Below are positions 9,143 through 17,919 of a DNA stretch of 64,000 nucleotides, in pieces. Made by a program: the position numbers and the translations under genes. The notes beneath the pieces were generated by a model. That model saw only the letters and a program-made list of their open reading frames with translations. It made no database searches and had not been told where the DNA came from. This DNA is from 2-01-FULL-44-17 sp036517175 (GTDB taxonomy: Bacteria > Patescibacteriota > Minisyncoccia > 2-02-FULL-40-12 > IGHO2-01-FULL-4-A), in NCBI GenBank assembly GCA_036517175.1, contig DATDXQ010000028.1:1-64000 (forward strand). The letters are read 5' to 3'. Within the stretch, counting starts at the first letter, position 1. Each line of letters starts with the position of its first letter.

Positions 9143-9229
9143 TACGCACCTCATTTTTAATCAACTAAACACAAACTAAAACAAAGATGGCCAAAAGTAA
9201 ACTTGATTAGATTTGAAGTTCCAACATCT

Positions 9230-9952
9230 TTAGTGCTTGATTTTCCAAGGCAGGCAAAGAGATTCCCAGATGAGTTTATTGGAAATTTTGGATTGACCCT
9301 GGGTCCTATCCGAGACAACCACAGGATATTCAGATATTTTGTAGCCCGCACCTATTATTTTGTGCTTCAGCTCGATTCTAATCGCAGTACCAGCAGACCT
9401 AATTGAATCAAGATCTAAAGACACAAGAACACTCTTCTTGAGAACAAAGAAGGCGGACGCAACATCCTTCATTGGTATGCCCAATGTTAAGCGAAGATAC
9501 AATGCGGCAAGACGACTCAAAAGAGTCCTCTTTAAGCCCCAGCCAGATGCACCCCCGCCCTTTACATATCTTGAACCGACAACTATATCGCATCCAGGCT
9601 GCGACAAACTCTCAACCATTCCAGGAATATACTTGGGATCATGAGACAGATCAGCATCCATCATAATTATCGTATCGTAGCGATTATCTGGAATCAGTCT
9701 TTTAAAACCATCGATATAAGACCTACCGAATCCCCTATCTGTCGTCCTTAACATAAAATCAAGATTAGGAAATTCTTTTTTAAGATTTGCCACCTCTTCG
9801 GTCGTCTTATCTGGGGAGTTGTCGTCAACAACCAACATAGAAGCACCGGGCAACGCATTAAAAAAGTCCCTCACCAAAAAGCCTATGGACTGACGTTCAT
9901 TATAAGTAGGCACTATCGCTATCACCTTAGAATAAGTATCATCCATGTCCAT
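9230..9952 (-). CDS. GT2 glycosyltransferase, dolichol/polyprenol-phosphate mannosyltransferase-like
   Basis: 240 residues, the usual size of soluble DPM1-type enzymes. IAIVPTYNER opens the GT-A fold, VVDDNSPD follows, and MMDADLSHDP (98-107) is the metal-binding DxD. QGQSKIS near the C-terminus is the conserved family motif. There is no membrane domain. It probably transfers a hexose from GDP- or UDP-sugar to polyprenyl phosphate, feeding the GT39-type transferases downstream. It starts five bases after the Nudix stop. Confidence 0.85.
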   Translation of the reverse strand: MDMDDTYSKVIAIVPTYNERQSIGFLVRDFFNALPGASMLVVDDNSPDKTTEEVANLKKEFPNLDFMLRTTDRGFGRSYIDGFKRLIPDNRYDTIIMMDADLSHDPKYIPGMVESLSQPGCDIVVGSRYVKGGGASGWGLKRTLLSRLAALYLRLTLGIPMKDVASAFFVLKKSVLVSLDLDSIRSAGTAIRIELKHKIIGAGYKISEYPVVVSDRTQGQSKISNKLIWESLCLPWKIKH

Positions 9953-9957
9953 GGCGC

Positions 9958-10539
9958 TTAAGACAACTGGTCCATCCTCCCGTCCTGGATATCACTTGCA
10001 GCGTTACGATGGGACGGATGTATTTCATCACTAGCAGAAACCTCTTGCAACGTCATCCACTCCGGCTTAAAAATATCATCATCTGACCGAACACGAGCAA
10101 CCTCTTCCAACGTCAGTGTTGTCACCACCGTAACACCGTTCATGTGGCAACCCCTATCCTGTGGCGGCTGTTCACGCAATGACCAAAGCCAAGAATCTGA
10201 CCTTACAAACCGAAACCTTGCTGGATCAACATTAAGCCCGGTGTTTTTCAGTGTGTGGCGCGCTGCTGTGTCTCCATAGCTTTCACCTGGAATTTGCCTG
10301 CCCCCAGGAAAAGCCCAACCATTTTTATAGGGCTCATTATGTCTTCGCGCCATCAATATCTTCCCGTCTGGAGATATAAGTGCCGCATCAACACAGTTAA
10401 CGACAATGTTGTCCAGAATGATTGTATATTCTTCGTCGGTAACCCGCCGCGCGTTTTTGCGAAGCTTACTAACTGTTTCCAGGTTTCCCGCACTGAGCGC
10501 TTTCCCATCTATAAAGTATCTCTTATTTGTTTGAGTCAT
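9958..10539 (-). CDS. Nudix hydrolase, GDP-mannose mannosyl hydrolase-like
   Basis: A 193-residue Nudix protein. The Nudix box is degenerate: GGRQIPGES then RHTLKNTGL, where RE..EE would be usual. This matches the altered box of Gmm (GDP-mannose hydrolase), and the downstream segment with SDSWLWS and a histidine region also fits. A strong AAGGAGGT lies ~8 bases before the ATG. It likely recycles or controls GDP-mannose next to the Gmd-like gene. ~150 aa is usual, so there is an N-terminal extension. Confidence 0.8.
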   Translation of the reverse strand: MTQTNKRYFIDGKALSAGNLETVSKLRKNARRVTDEEYTIILDNIVVNCVDAALISPDGKILMARRHNEPYKNGWAFPGGRQIPGESYGDTAARHTLKNTGLNVDPARFRFVRSDSWLWSLREQPPQDRGCHMNGVTVVTTLTLEEVARVRSDDDIFKPEWMTLQEVSASDEIHPSHRNAASDIQDGRMDQLS

Positions 10540-10587
10540 TTTTTTACCTCCTTGTTAAAATAATATAAAGATAATAATGCCCAAAAG

Positions 10588-11610
10588 TCAACGCCGGCTT
10601 TCTAACATCAACCTTACTAGTTTTCTGAAACTAGCCCTAGGTTGCCAACCCAATTTTCGTTTAATTTTAGAAATGTCGCCTACATAATATCCGCTCTCAT
10701 TGCGATAAAAATTTGGGTTAATTTTTACAATAGTTCGTCCTGACTTATCCACTCCGACCTCATTAACTCCTTGGCCTTGCCATTTAACCACCGTGCCCAA
10801 AGATATCGCCGTAAGTTCCACCAACTCTCTGACCGTGTGCGCCTTACCGGTTGCAATTACAAAATCATCCGCCTTACGAGATTGGAGCATTTTCCACATT
10901 GCTTCAACATAATCACCAGCATAACCCCAATCCCTAATGGTTTCTAAATTACCTAGCTCCAAACAATCAAGTTTATCGACCTTAATTTTGACCAATGAAC
11001 TGGTCACCTTATAAACAACCAAATCCTTCCGGCGTGGCGACTCATGATTAAACGAAAAACCGGAACAAACATAAAGTCCTTTTTTACGAAAAGGCAAAAC
11101 ATATTTTTGGTGAAGCTTTAGCTTAGATACGGCATACGGATTCTCCGGTTTAAATGCTGTGCGCTCACTCTGAGGCGGATGAGAACTGTCAAAAATCTGA
11201 GCCGATGACGCCATAAACATTTTTACATTGGGCAAAATCTTAAAAGCATCTGCAATCATTTTACCAGGGGCTTCACAATTAACTTCCATGGTTTTCTCCG
11301 GATTCTTAAATGAAGTTGCCAAATCTGAAATTGCCGCAAGATTATATATCTCGCCAGGATTAAACTCATTCAGGATTTCACGAACCAAGGAGCGATCTGA
11401 CAAATCGCCAACAATTATTTCTATGTGTGATTTAATTTTAGGATCGCATCCATTAAATACTTTTTCGGCCGCCCTCTTATCTCTAACCAAACCGCAAACT
11501 ACATAACCCTTGGAAACCAAAAGCTTTGACAGATAGTATCCGTCCTGTCCAGATATCCCAGTAATAAAGGCTCGCTTAGAAGTTTTGCCTTTCGTTTTGC
11601 TCTTTTTCAT
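10588..11610 (-). CDS. GDP-mannose 4,6-dehydratase family protein
   Basis: An extended SDR, 340 residues from MKKSK. FITGISGQDGYYLSKLL is the Gmd-type cofactor motif, followed by IYNLAA, SSAQIFD and NPYAVSK (YxxxK). The C-terminal region with GNLETIRDWGYAGDYVEAMW is a strong GDP-mannose 4,6-dehydratase hallmark. It would make GDP-4-keto-6-deoxymannose. An open frame runs to 11658 but no clear SD decides the start. It is divergent from the cupin gene. Confidence 0.85.
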   Translation of the reverse strand: MKKSKTKGKTSKRAFITGISGQDGYYLSKLLVSKGYVVCGLVRDKRAAEKVFNGCDPKIKSHIEIIVGDLSDRSLVREILNEFNPGEIYNLAAISDLATSFKNPEKTMEVNCEAPGKMIADAFKILPNVKMFMASSAQIFDSSHPPQSERTAFKPENPYAVSKLKLHQKYVLPFRKKGLYVCSGFSFNHESPRRKDLVVYKVTSSLVKIKVDKLDCLELGNLETIRDWGYAGDYVEAMWKMLQSRKADDFVIATGKAHTVRELVELTAISLGTVVKWQGQGVNEVGVDKSGRTIVKINPNFYRNESGYYVGDISKIKRKLGWQPRASFRKLVRLMLESRR

Positions 11611-11687
11611 AGAAATATAACTTAAAACCATTCTGACACCATACCCCCAATAGATCAATTAAAATAACCAGAAAACCAAGCTTGTAT

Positions 11688-11717
11688 TTGTATTTATTAA
11701 GAAAAAAGATTTATACT
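11688..11717 (+). promoter_or_regulatory. promoter of the plus-strand deoxysugar operon, leaderless
   Basis: TTGTAT (11688-11693), 18-bp spacer, TATACT (11712-11717). The ATG of the cupin gene is only six bases beyond, so the mRNA probably has almost no leader. Confidence 0.6.
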
Positions 11718-11723
11718 AATTTC

Positions 11724-12188
11724 ATGACCAAAAAGAAGAAAATAGAGAAACTATCTAATGAAAGGATGGAAATATTTTACCCAACCTGCAACATCGACAC
11801 AGTAAAGGACGGTCGTGGCGGAATTTTTACATGGGTTCCTCCAGATGTTATAAAAGAATTCAACCTACTATATTTTACACCGGGAGCAACAAGGGGCAAT
11901 CATTTTCACCCTGAGTTCGTTGAATATTCCTTGATAGTCGAAGGTCAGGGGGTAGCTGTGACTCGGGACAAAAAAAGTAAAGAAGAAAGAATAATACACC
12001 TCAGTAAAGGATCTTGCGTAAGAACACCTCCGGGTGTTACCCACGCAATCTATGCCATAACAAACCTTACCGTAATGGCCCTGCTTACTAAACCATGGGA
12101 TGATTGCAAGGTACCCATAGTTAGGGAGAGCATATTTGAAGATAAGAAATCAAAAAAATTGTACAAGAAAAGTCTCCTTATAAAATAA
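11724..12188 (+). CDS. cupin-fold protein, WxcM/FdtA-like
   Basis: 154 residues from MTKKKK. A single cupin domain: GATRGNHFHP (histidine motif 1) and PPGVTHAIYA (motif 2). This resembles the sugar 3,4-ketoisomerase/epimerase group used in dTDP- or GDP-deoxysugar pathways. It is first in a tight operon (1-bp gap to the next gene) with an NAD-dependent epimerase and a C-methyltransferase, which together would build a branched deoxysugar. It could instead be a non-catalytic cupin. Confidence 0.75.
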   Translation: MTKKKKIEKLSNERMEIFYPTCNIDTVKDGRGGIFTWVPPDVIKEFNLLYFTPGATRGNHFHPEFVEYSLIVEGQGVAVTRDKKSKEERIIHLSKGSCVRTPPGVTHAIYAITNLTVMALLTKPWDDCKVPIVRESIFEDKKSKKLYKKSLLIK

Positions 12189-12189
12189 T

Positions 12190-12894
12190 ATGGACTCAGT
12201 GGCGATATTCGGAGCCAATGGTTTCGTTGGCAAAAAAATATATGAGGGCTTGGTTGCAACAGGCAAATACACCGTAACTCCAGTTACGCGTGATAATTAC
12301 CAAGAAAATGTTGGTAAGTTTTATAACATTATCATCAACTCGGCTATGCCCGGCGCAAGATTTTGGGCACAAAACAATCCTGACAAAGATTTTATAGAAA
12401 CGGTACAAAAAACGGCTAACTTGATTTACGGCTGCAAATTCGACAAATTTGTACAGATAAGTACTCTGTCTGCAAGATGCCAACTTGATACAATATACGG
12501 AAGACACAAGTTAGCTGCTGAAAAAATATCAGACTATGGTAGTAACCTAATCTTCAGACTCGGCGCTATGTTTGGCGACGGATTAAAAAAAGGTGTCTTG
12601 GTAGACATGCTAAAAGGCCAGAAGGTTTTTGTCAGCAAAGAAAGCCGTTATAATTTCTGTGATGTTGCCTTCATTGGCAGTTATATAGCCTCTCACTTGG
12701 ATCTGGAGGGAATAATTGAGATTGGCGCTTTCAACACAGTATGTCTGGCTGATATAGCAGAATACCTTAATACAGAGAGTCAGTTCAGTGGTCAAACCGA
12801 AATTCAGGAAATTCAAAACCCAATCCAAGAAATGCCAGATGCAAAAAAGGTTTATGAATATTTAGATAAAGCAAAAAGTTACATCATTAAATAA
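12190..12894 (+). CDS. NAD-dependent epimerase/dehydratase family protein (short)
   Basis: 234 residues. The Rossmann motif FGANGFVGKKI is at the N-terminus, STLSA holds the active-site Ser/Thr and YGRHKLAAE gives YxxxK. It is shorter than typical extended SDRs (~310 aa); the C-terminal substrate domain is abbreviated. Likely role: 4-ketoreduction or epimerisation of a nucleotide deoxysugar. Gaps of one and two bases to its neighbours show a single operon. Confidence 0.78.
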   Translation: MDSVAIFGANGFVGKKIYEGLVATGKYTVTPVTRDNYQENVGKFYNIIINSAMPGARFWAQNNPDKDFIETVQKTANLIYGCKFDKFVQISTLSARCQLDTIYGRHKLAAEKISDYGSNLIFRLGAMFGDGLKKGVLVDMLKGQKVFVSKESRYNFCDVAFIGSYIASHLDLEGIIEIGAFNTVCLADIAEYLNTESQFSGQTEIQEIQNPIQEMPDAKKVYEYLDKAKSYIIK

Positions 12895-12896
12895 AT

Positions 12897-14147
12897 ATGC
12901 AAACAGATAACAAAATCAAAAGCTGCCGATTCTGTGGGAACAAATCTCTAATCCCCTGCGTAGATCTTGGGGCACAATACCTGTCTTCCATTTTCCCTAA
13001 AGATTTAAATTACAGAGGAACACTCCAAAAAAAGCACTTGGATTTAGTTATGTGCGAGAAAAAAGACAACACATGCGGAGTGCCCCAACTAGGACACTCC
13101 TTCGACATGTCCAGCATGTATGACGAGTATCCCTTCACGAGCTCCACAAACTCTTCCATGCCCAAGATTTTAAAAGATGTTCTTGATGACGCTCTGACAC
13201 GCGTTGATCTTAAGGATGGCGACCTTGTCCTTGACATAGGAGGAAACGACGGCACCCTCCTATCCTTCTTAAAAGATAGGAACCTTGACTTGCTATGCAT
13301 TGATGCAGCCAAAAATGTTAAACAGGTTTTTAGTTCCGATAGGTTCAAAATAATCACAGATTTTTTTAACGAGAGGGCCTATAAATCAGCTACACCCAAA
13401 AAGGCAAAACTGGTATTCAGCATTGCCATGTTTTATCACCTGTCTGATCCCGTACAGTTCTCTAAAGACATCGCCTCATGCATGAGTGATGATGGTATCT
13501 GGGTAATACAGATGGCCTATCTCCCGGCCATGTTAAAAACAAACATGTACGACAATATCGTACATGAACATGCAGGATACTATGCCACCGACCACGTGCG
13601 TTGGGTAGTGGAAAAAGCTGGTCTGGAAATTTTTGACGTGTCTCTTAATGACGTTTATGGAGGCAGTTTCAGGTTATTTATAAAAAAGAAGGGAAACACA
13701 TCGCATCCACAAACAGAACGTTACTTCGAAGAGATTGAGAGGGAAAAGGCATCAGGAATTTATGATCAGATAACCTACGCCAATTTTACAAAGAGGATAG
13801 AAAAAACGCGTGATGATTTAATCACCCTATGTAAAAAGATCAAATCACAAGGGAAAAAGATTTGGGTTTATGGCGCCTCAACTAAGGGCAATACAATTCT
13901 TCAATACTGCGGCATAGGCAATGACCTGATAGAAGCGGCCGCTGATTCAAATTCCTTTAAATTTAATAAATATATAATAGGTTCGGATATTCCCATTAAA
14001 AATGAGATGGAACTGAGACTTGCCCAACCAGATTATTTACTAGCATTGCCATACAGTTTCCTTGCCGGCTTTATGAAACGAGAAAAAGAACTATTGGCCG
14101 CAGGAACCAAATTCATAGTCCCCCTACCGGAAGTATCCATACCGTAA
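12897..14147 (+). CDS. sugar C-methyltransferase (TylCIII/NovU type)
   Basis: 416 residues with the three-part layout of deoxysugar C-methyltransferases: an N-terminal zinc-binding region (Cys10, Cys13, Cys53, Cys60), a SAM domain (LDIGGNDG at 112-119) and a C-terminal Methyltransf_14-like domain. NIVHEHAGYY and DVYGGSFRLF match the conserved YEHxxYY and GGSxR motifs. It would add a methyl branch to a nucleotide-bound 4-keto-deoxysugar, working with the cupin and epimerase just upstream. Confidence 0.88.
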   Translation: MQTDNKIKSCRFCGNKSLIPCVDLGAQYLSSIFPKDLNYRGTLQKKHLDLVMCEKKDNTCGVPQLGHSFDMSSMYDEYPFTSSTNSSMPKILKDVLDDALTRVDLKDGDLVLDIGGNDGTLLSFLKDRNLDLLCIDAAKNVKQVFSSDRFKIITDFFNERAYKSATPKKAKLVFSIAMFYHLSDPVQFSKDIASCMSDDGIWVIQMAYLPAMLKTNMYDNIVHEHAGYYATDHVRWVVEKAGLEIFDVSLNDVYGGSFRLFIKKKGNTSHPQTERYFEEIEREKASGIYDQITYANFTKRIEKTRDDLITLCKKIKSQGKKIWVYGASTKGNTILQYCGIGNDLIEAAADSNSFKFNKYIIGSDIPIKNEMELRLAQPDYLLALPYSFLAGFMKREKELLAAGTKFIVPLPEVSIP

Positions 14148-14219
14148 AATTAATTCGTGCTATTGCAAAAATTATAAAAAGTGTTACTATTTGAATGAAT
14201 TTAGGAAAGAGTACGGGAC

Positions 14220-14747
14220 ATGACTTCACACGTTGTGTATTGTCCGGCATATTGCCTGACCAAAGATGGTTCACGTCTAACCTCAATGAACCAGGACTGT
14301 ACCGAAGCAGCCATCAGAGAAATCTTGGCGGGAAGAGCAGACCATATCATATTTTCTACCGCGTACCCAAAAATCTGGGCAACAGAAGCGAGACTAAAAA
14401 CGGAAATGGCAAAAAAGGAAGGAGTCAGTTCTTTTACCATAATCCCTGAAGTGACAAACACATACACCGAAACACAAGAAGCTTTGAAAATTATAAAGAA
14501 ACTTGGATCGCCAACCCTTATCGTTGTAGCTGAAAAGTACCACATCAAACGCGTAGTTAAAATCTTCCACCAAGCGTTACCGGAAATTTCTATTATTCCG
14601 ATACCGGTTCTCTGCAAGCACTTTGAGCAAGCGCTTGAGCCTTCGCTAATTAAAAGCATGAGGGCTGGATATAAACCCCTGTGGATTCTCTGGAACTATT
14701 TTTTTTACCTTTTAACACCCTTCCTGAGTCAAAATATAATAAGGTAA
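14220..14747 (+). CDS. DUF218 (YdcF/ElyC-like) domain protein
   Basis: 175 residues. TEAAIRE near the start, EVTNTYTETQEAL in the middle and a late YHIKR match the DUF218 pattern (E..s.nT.e.a and yH..R). These proteins act at the cell envelope, in peptidoglycan or undecaprenyl-carrier metabolism in the few known cases. A hydrophobic C-terminus (WILWNYFFYLLTPFL) may touch the membrane. It is the last gene of the plus-strand group, followed by a terminator. Confidence 0.75.
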   Translation: MTSHVVYCPAYCLTKDGSRLTSMNQDCTEAAIREILAGRADHIIFSTAYPKIWATEARLKTEMAKKEGVSSFTIIPEVTNTYTETQEALKIIKKLGSPTLIVVAEKYHIKRVVKIFHQALPEISIIPIPVLCKHFEQALEPSLIKSMRAGYKPLWILWNYFFYLLTPFLSQNIIR

Positions 14748-14763
14748 GTACTTTAAAAAATTA

Positions 14764-14788
14764 ATACCCACCAAGCGGGTATTTTTGT
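14764..14788. terminator. bidirectional terminator between convergent genes
   Basis: ATACCC/GGGTAT stem with T-rich flanks on both strands, between the DUF218 gene and the GT39-like gene. Confidence 0.75.
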
Positions 14789-14806
14789 TACAACGATTAA
14801 ACACAA

Positions 14807-16234
14807 TTACTTCTTTTCGAACACAAAGTATAAATCTCTGTAAAGCTTGGTTTTAAGTTTATATTTTTTAAGAAACTCACGGCCAGAGTTCATTGATTTA
14901 CTTGAAATTATTACTTCGTCCGGGATACCAGAAGTCAAAAATTCTCTATCACCCAAATATCTATCCCCAGTTATGTGAAAAAACTGATAGTAGTTGTCAC
15001 TCTGCAAAAAAGTCACGGCTTCGGCTGCCTCGTAAACAAATATAGACTTGTTTTTATCCAAATTACCAAGGTATTCTCGCAACTCCTTGGATCTAGTACT
15101 TTTGTAATCACCGGCGACCCAGGAACTGAACCCAATTTGATAAAATTGAAAAGCTATTATAACCGCAAAAATAATTGACCAGAAAAATTGCGGGGCCGCG
15201 CTTCTTAATAACTTATTATTTACAAAATCATAAACCCTTGAAAAAGCGGATGGGGAAAAAATTAATGCCAGCACTTGGCCCGGGAAGAGATATCTATACC
15301 ACCCAGGGGTTTTCAAGTAAGCAATCGCAATCAGTATCGCAAACAGAATGGCAACATTTTCCGCAAGTCCAATGGCTTGTTTCTTTCTAATCCTTAATAA
15401 ATAAGAACAGAGCCAAAATAACATTGTTAATGCAAAATAACCTGGCGTCGTCTCTTTAAAAAATCTCTCCAAATTATTGGGTATAGCCGCTAAAATATCA
15501 CCCAAGCCGGCACTGTAATTATTTCCATAAAAAGACAAGACGCCAAAAACAGAATCTTTTTCTCCAAAGTAAGTTACAAAAAATAAAAGAACTAGAATCA
15601 AGAAAAATAGTCCAATAAAAAAGATATTATTACCAGTGAAATTAATTTTTTTTCTTCTGAGCCAGATGCAAATAAGGACAGCTGGAATAAGTAGAATAAA
15701 TATAGGTTTTGTAACCACAACAAGACCACCAACAAGACCCAACAAAATACTTGGCACAATTTTTTTGTGACTTACTTCTTCAATTCGGTTCAACAACAAC
15801 AAAAACAAAACCAAAAAAAACATACCGGGCACTTCACCCAGCACAAGCTTGCCATTACCATAAACAGGTGCAAAACTAGCGAGCAACAAAGTAGAAACAA
15901 TGGCATGCTTATAACCAAATAATCTATATATTAAAAAGAAAACCACCACCAGCAGCAACAATATAAAAACAACCATGGGAATTCTGGCTTGCAACAGTCC
16001 AACACCAAAAAACTTAAACACCAAACCTATGGGATAGGTAACAGAGTACCCCGTTGTAACATACCCGGCAATCGACTCGTCTAACTCCCCCGGCGAAGAT
16101 TGGACACCAAAGACACCGAAATGCGCAAAGTTCCTGGCAACTTGCATAAAAAGCCCATCATCATACCAAGTACGTGGAGATTCAGTGAGTTTATAGGTGG
16201 AAATAAAAATAACCACTAAAAGTATCGGAATCAA
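14807..16234 (-). CDS. GT39/ArnT-like membrane glycosyltransferase, no clear start codon
   Basis: A 475-residue polytopic membrane protein with ~10-12 hydrophobic segments and the N-terminal luminal motif WYDDG (Asp25, Asp26), the acidic pair expected of GT-C enzymes that use polyprenyl-phosphate sugars. The TTG at 16234 is only the nominal start. The frame stays open upstream to a TGA at 16303, which lies inside structured element copy 2, with no ATG on the way. The 5' end may have been replaced by the element, or a TTG may be used. Confidence 0.75.
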   Translation of the reverse strand: MIPILLVVIFISTYKLTESPRTWYDDGLFMQVARNFAHFGVFGVQSSPGELDESIAGYVTTGYSVTYPIGLVFKFFGVGLLQARIPMVVFILLLLVVVFFLIYRLFGYKHAIVSTLLLASFAPVYGNGKLVLGEVPGMFFLVLFLLLLNRIEEVSHKKIVPSILLGLVGGLVVVTKPIFILLIPAVLICIWLRRKKINFTGNNIFFIGLFFLILVLLFFVTYFGEKDSVFGVLSFYGNNYSAGLGDILAAIPNNLERFFKETTPGYFALTMLFWLCSYLLRIRKKQAIGLAENVAILFAILIAIAYLKTPGWYRYLFPGQVLALIFSPSAFSRVYDFVNNKLLRSAAPQFFWSIIFAVIIAFQFYQIGFSSWVAGDYKSTRSKELREYLGNLDKNKSIFVYEAAEAVTFLQSDNYYQFFHITGDRYLGDREFLTSGIPDEVIISSKSMNSGREFLKKYKLKTKLYRDLYFVFEKK

Positions 16235-16280
16235 AACTAGTAGTTTTTTATAGGGAGTAGATATCGTTGCATGTTTTGGT

Positions 16281-16480
16281 TGTAATGCCTTATAGCACCG
16301 TCAAAAGGGTGGATTGTCCCGATTCTGCTCTGCAGAATCGAGGATCCTCGATTTTCATGAATGAAAATCGGGACATGGTCATCGAGCAGTATAATTATTA
16401 TTCACTGTGAGATGAATCCACGCTTTTGACGGAATGCAGCAACTTCGCTGGAGTTGCAAATGGTGATAGAAGGCATTACA
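16281..16480. repeat. structured multi-branch element, copy 2
   Basis: Same fold as 1303-1443: outer stem 16281-16291/16470-16480 (11 bp); 16296-16299/16462-16465; 16298-16307/16423-16432 (CCGTCAAAAG with CTTTTGACGG); 16309-16315/16415-16421; 16380-16383/16411-16414 (CATC/GATG where copy 1 has CGCT/AGCG); 16387-16390/16404-16407. The side hairpin 16439-16444/16452-16457 has the same loop, TCGCTGG. A 57-bp palindromic insert occupies 16317-16373. Confidence 0.85.
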
Positions 16481-16491
16481 CCAAAAACTTT

Positions 16492-17904
16492 TTATATGAA
16501 TTTTATTTTTTTCATTGCAAAAGCAACCATTCTCAACAAAAGCCAACCGTGCTTCCAACGACTTATGTTTGTCGTACCATAGGTCCTCTCCCTGTAATGA
16601 ACCGGCAAATCAACTATTTTTAAATTAAGCTTAGCTGCCCCAAAAATCAGATCAAAGTCTCCGAAAGGATCAAAGTCTCCAAAGAATTTGCGGCCATTTT
16701 TTATATCTTCATAATCAGTTCGCCACAAAACCTTAGTACCACAAAGGGTATCCTTAATCTTCTGCCCCAAAAGCCAACTAAACGCAAAACCAAAAAACTT
16801 GTTGCCCAAATAATTAAGGAAGCGCATTGACTCTTTTTCCATAGGATAAACCAGCCTTGATCCGTTTATGAATTCTCCACGTCCAGTCACGATCGCATCA
16901 TAAAATTTGTGCAATTCATGAGGGGGCACAGTCATATCAGCGTCATAAATCATTAATATATCGTTGCTCGCCATATCAAAACCCTTCCTAACAGCGTCAC
17001 CCTTTCCCCTTCCATCCTGGACGGCAAACTTGATATTTTTTGATCCCCTATATTTGGCGACAGAAATTTTTATTTTTTCAAGAGTACCGTCTGATGAACC
17101 ACCCTCAACAAAAATAAGTTCTGTTCTACTCCCAAGATCAGGTAATTCTTTGATTATTTTGTCTATCATGCCAGCCTCATTTCTTGCGGCAACAACAATC
17201 GAAACCGATGGCGCGGTCTCAAAATTATTACGCAGAGGAACAGGCCTTGCAACCAAATAGTTTATTAAACCCAACTTGTTGAAAGGCCAGATATTTCCTA
17301 AAAAATTGTTCAGAAGATCGGAAACAAAAGGTATTCTCTTGGGCATTATCATTTTTTTCCCTTTCTTTATTATCTCAAAACCAGATAAATAAAATAGGTT
17401 TTCTATATCATTTTCTGATATCCAATTCTGGAGTTTCGAGGGCATTCTGACTCCAAGCTTGGAGCCAATATTCAAAATCGGCTCCCAAATCTGACTATAT
17501 TGTGTTACCACTATTTTACTGCGTGGATAAACAACCGTGTGCAGTTTATTAAAAAGATCCTGTACATCATCCAAATAACCAACTAGGTCTGACATAACTA
17601 TAAAATCAAATTTTTCCGCAATATGTTCAATTGCCACAGAACTAAATTCAAGTGGAGAATTGGGGTATTTTTGAGACGCCAACCTAACCATGACTTCACT
17701 AATGTCACTGCCCAAACCCCTGGATGGTATGAGTTTGGCGATAAGGTCTCCGATGCCACAACCTATCTCCAAAACCCTTTTGCCCGAAGGAATCAAAAAT
17801 GGCAGAAGTTTGTCTTCTACATATCCATAATAATAACTATTCTTTTTTTTCCAGTATTCTCGTTTAGGAGCTACCTGATCAAAATATTCTTTAATTTTAG
17901 GCAT
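16492..17904 (-). CDS. bifunctional fusion: SAM methyltransferase + GT2 glycosyltransferase
   Basis: 470 residues. Residues 1-~215 form a class I methyltransferase (RVLEIGCGIGD at 43-53; MSDLVGYLDD acidic region). Residues ~230-470 form a GT-A glycosyltransferase (SIVVAARNEAG; IYDADMTVP as DxD) of the polyprenyl-phosphate sugar transferase type, ending RTYGTTNISRW. No stop or frameshift separates the halves. The ATG is about seven bases after a TATAAT-like box, so the leader is short. It likely modifies and transfers the same lipid-linked sugar. Confidence 0.85.
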   Translation of the reverse strand: MPKIKEYFDQVAPKREYWKKKNSYYYGYVEDKLLPFLIPSGKRVLEIGCGIGDLIAKLIPSRGLGSDISEVMVRLASQKYPNSPLEFSSVAIEHIAEKFDFIVMSDLVGYLDDVQDLFNKLHTVVYPRSKIVVTQYSQIWEPILNIGSKLGVRMPSKLQNWISENDIENLFYLSGFEIIKKGKKMIMPKRIPFVSDLLNNFLGNIWPFNKLGLINYLVARPVPLRNNFETAPSVSIVVAARNEAGMIDKIIKELPDLGSRTELIFVEGGSSDGTLEKIKISVAKYRGSKNIKFAVQDGRGKGDAVRKGFDMASNDILMIYDADMTVPPHELHKFYDAIVTGRGEFINGSRLVYPMEKESMRFLNYLGNKFFGFAFSWLLGQKIKDTLCGTKVLWRTDYEDIKNGRKFFGDFDPFGDFDLIFGAAKLNLKIVDLPVHYRERTYGTTNISRWKHGWLLLRMVAFAMKKIKFI

Positions 17905-17919
17905 CTTTATTATAATTGG

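Noticed and set aside
1303..16480. Structured element as an integron attC, group II intron piece or hammerhead ribozyme
   Set aside because: No CUGAUGA/GAAA core, no intron domain V pattern and no attC boxes were seen in either copy.
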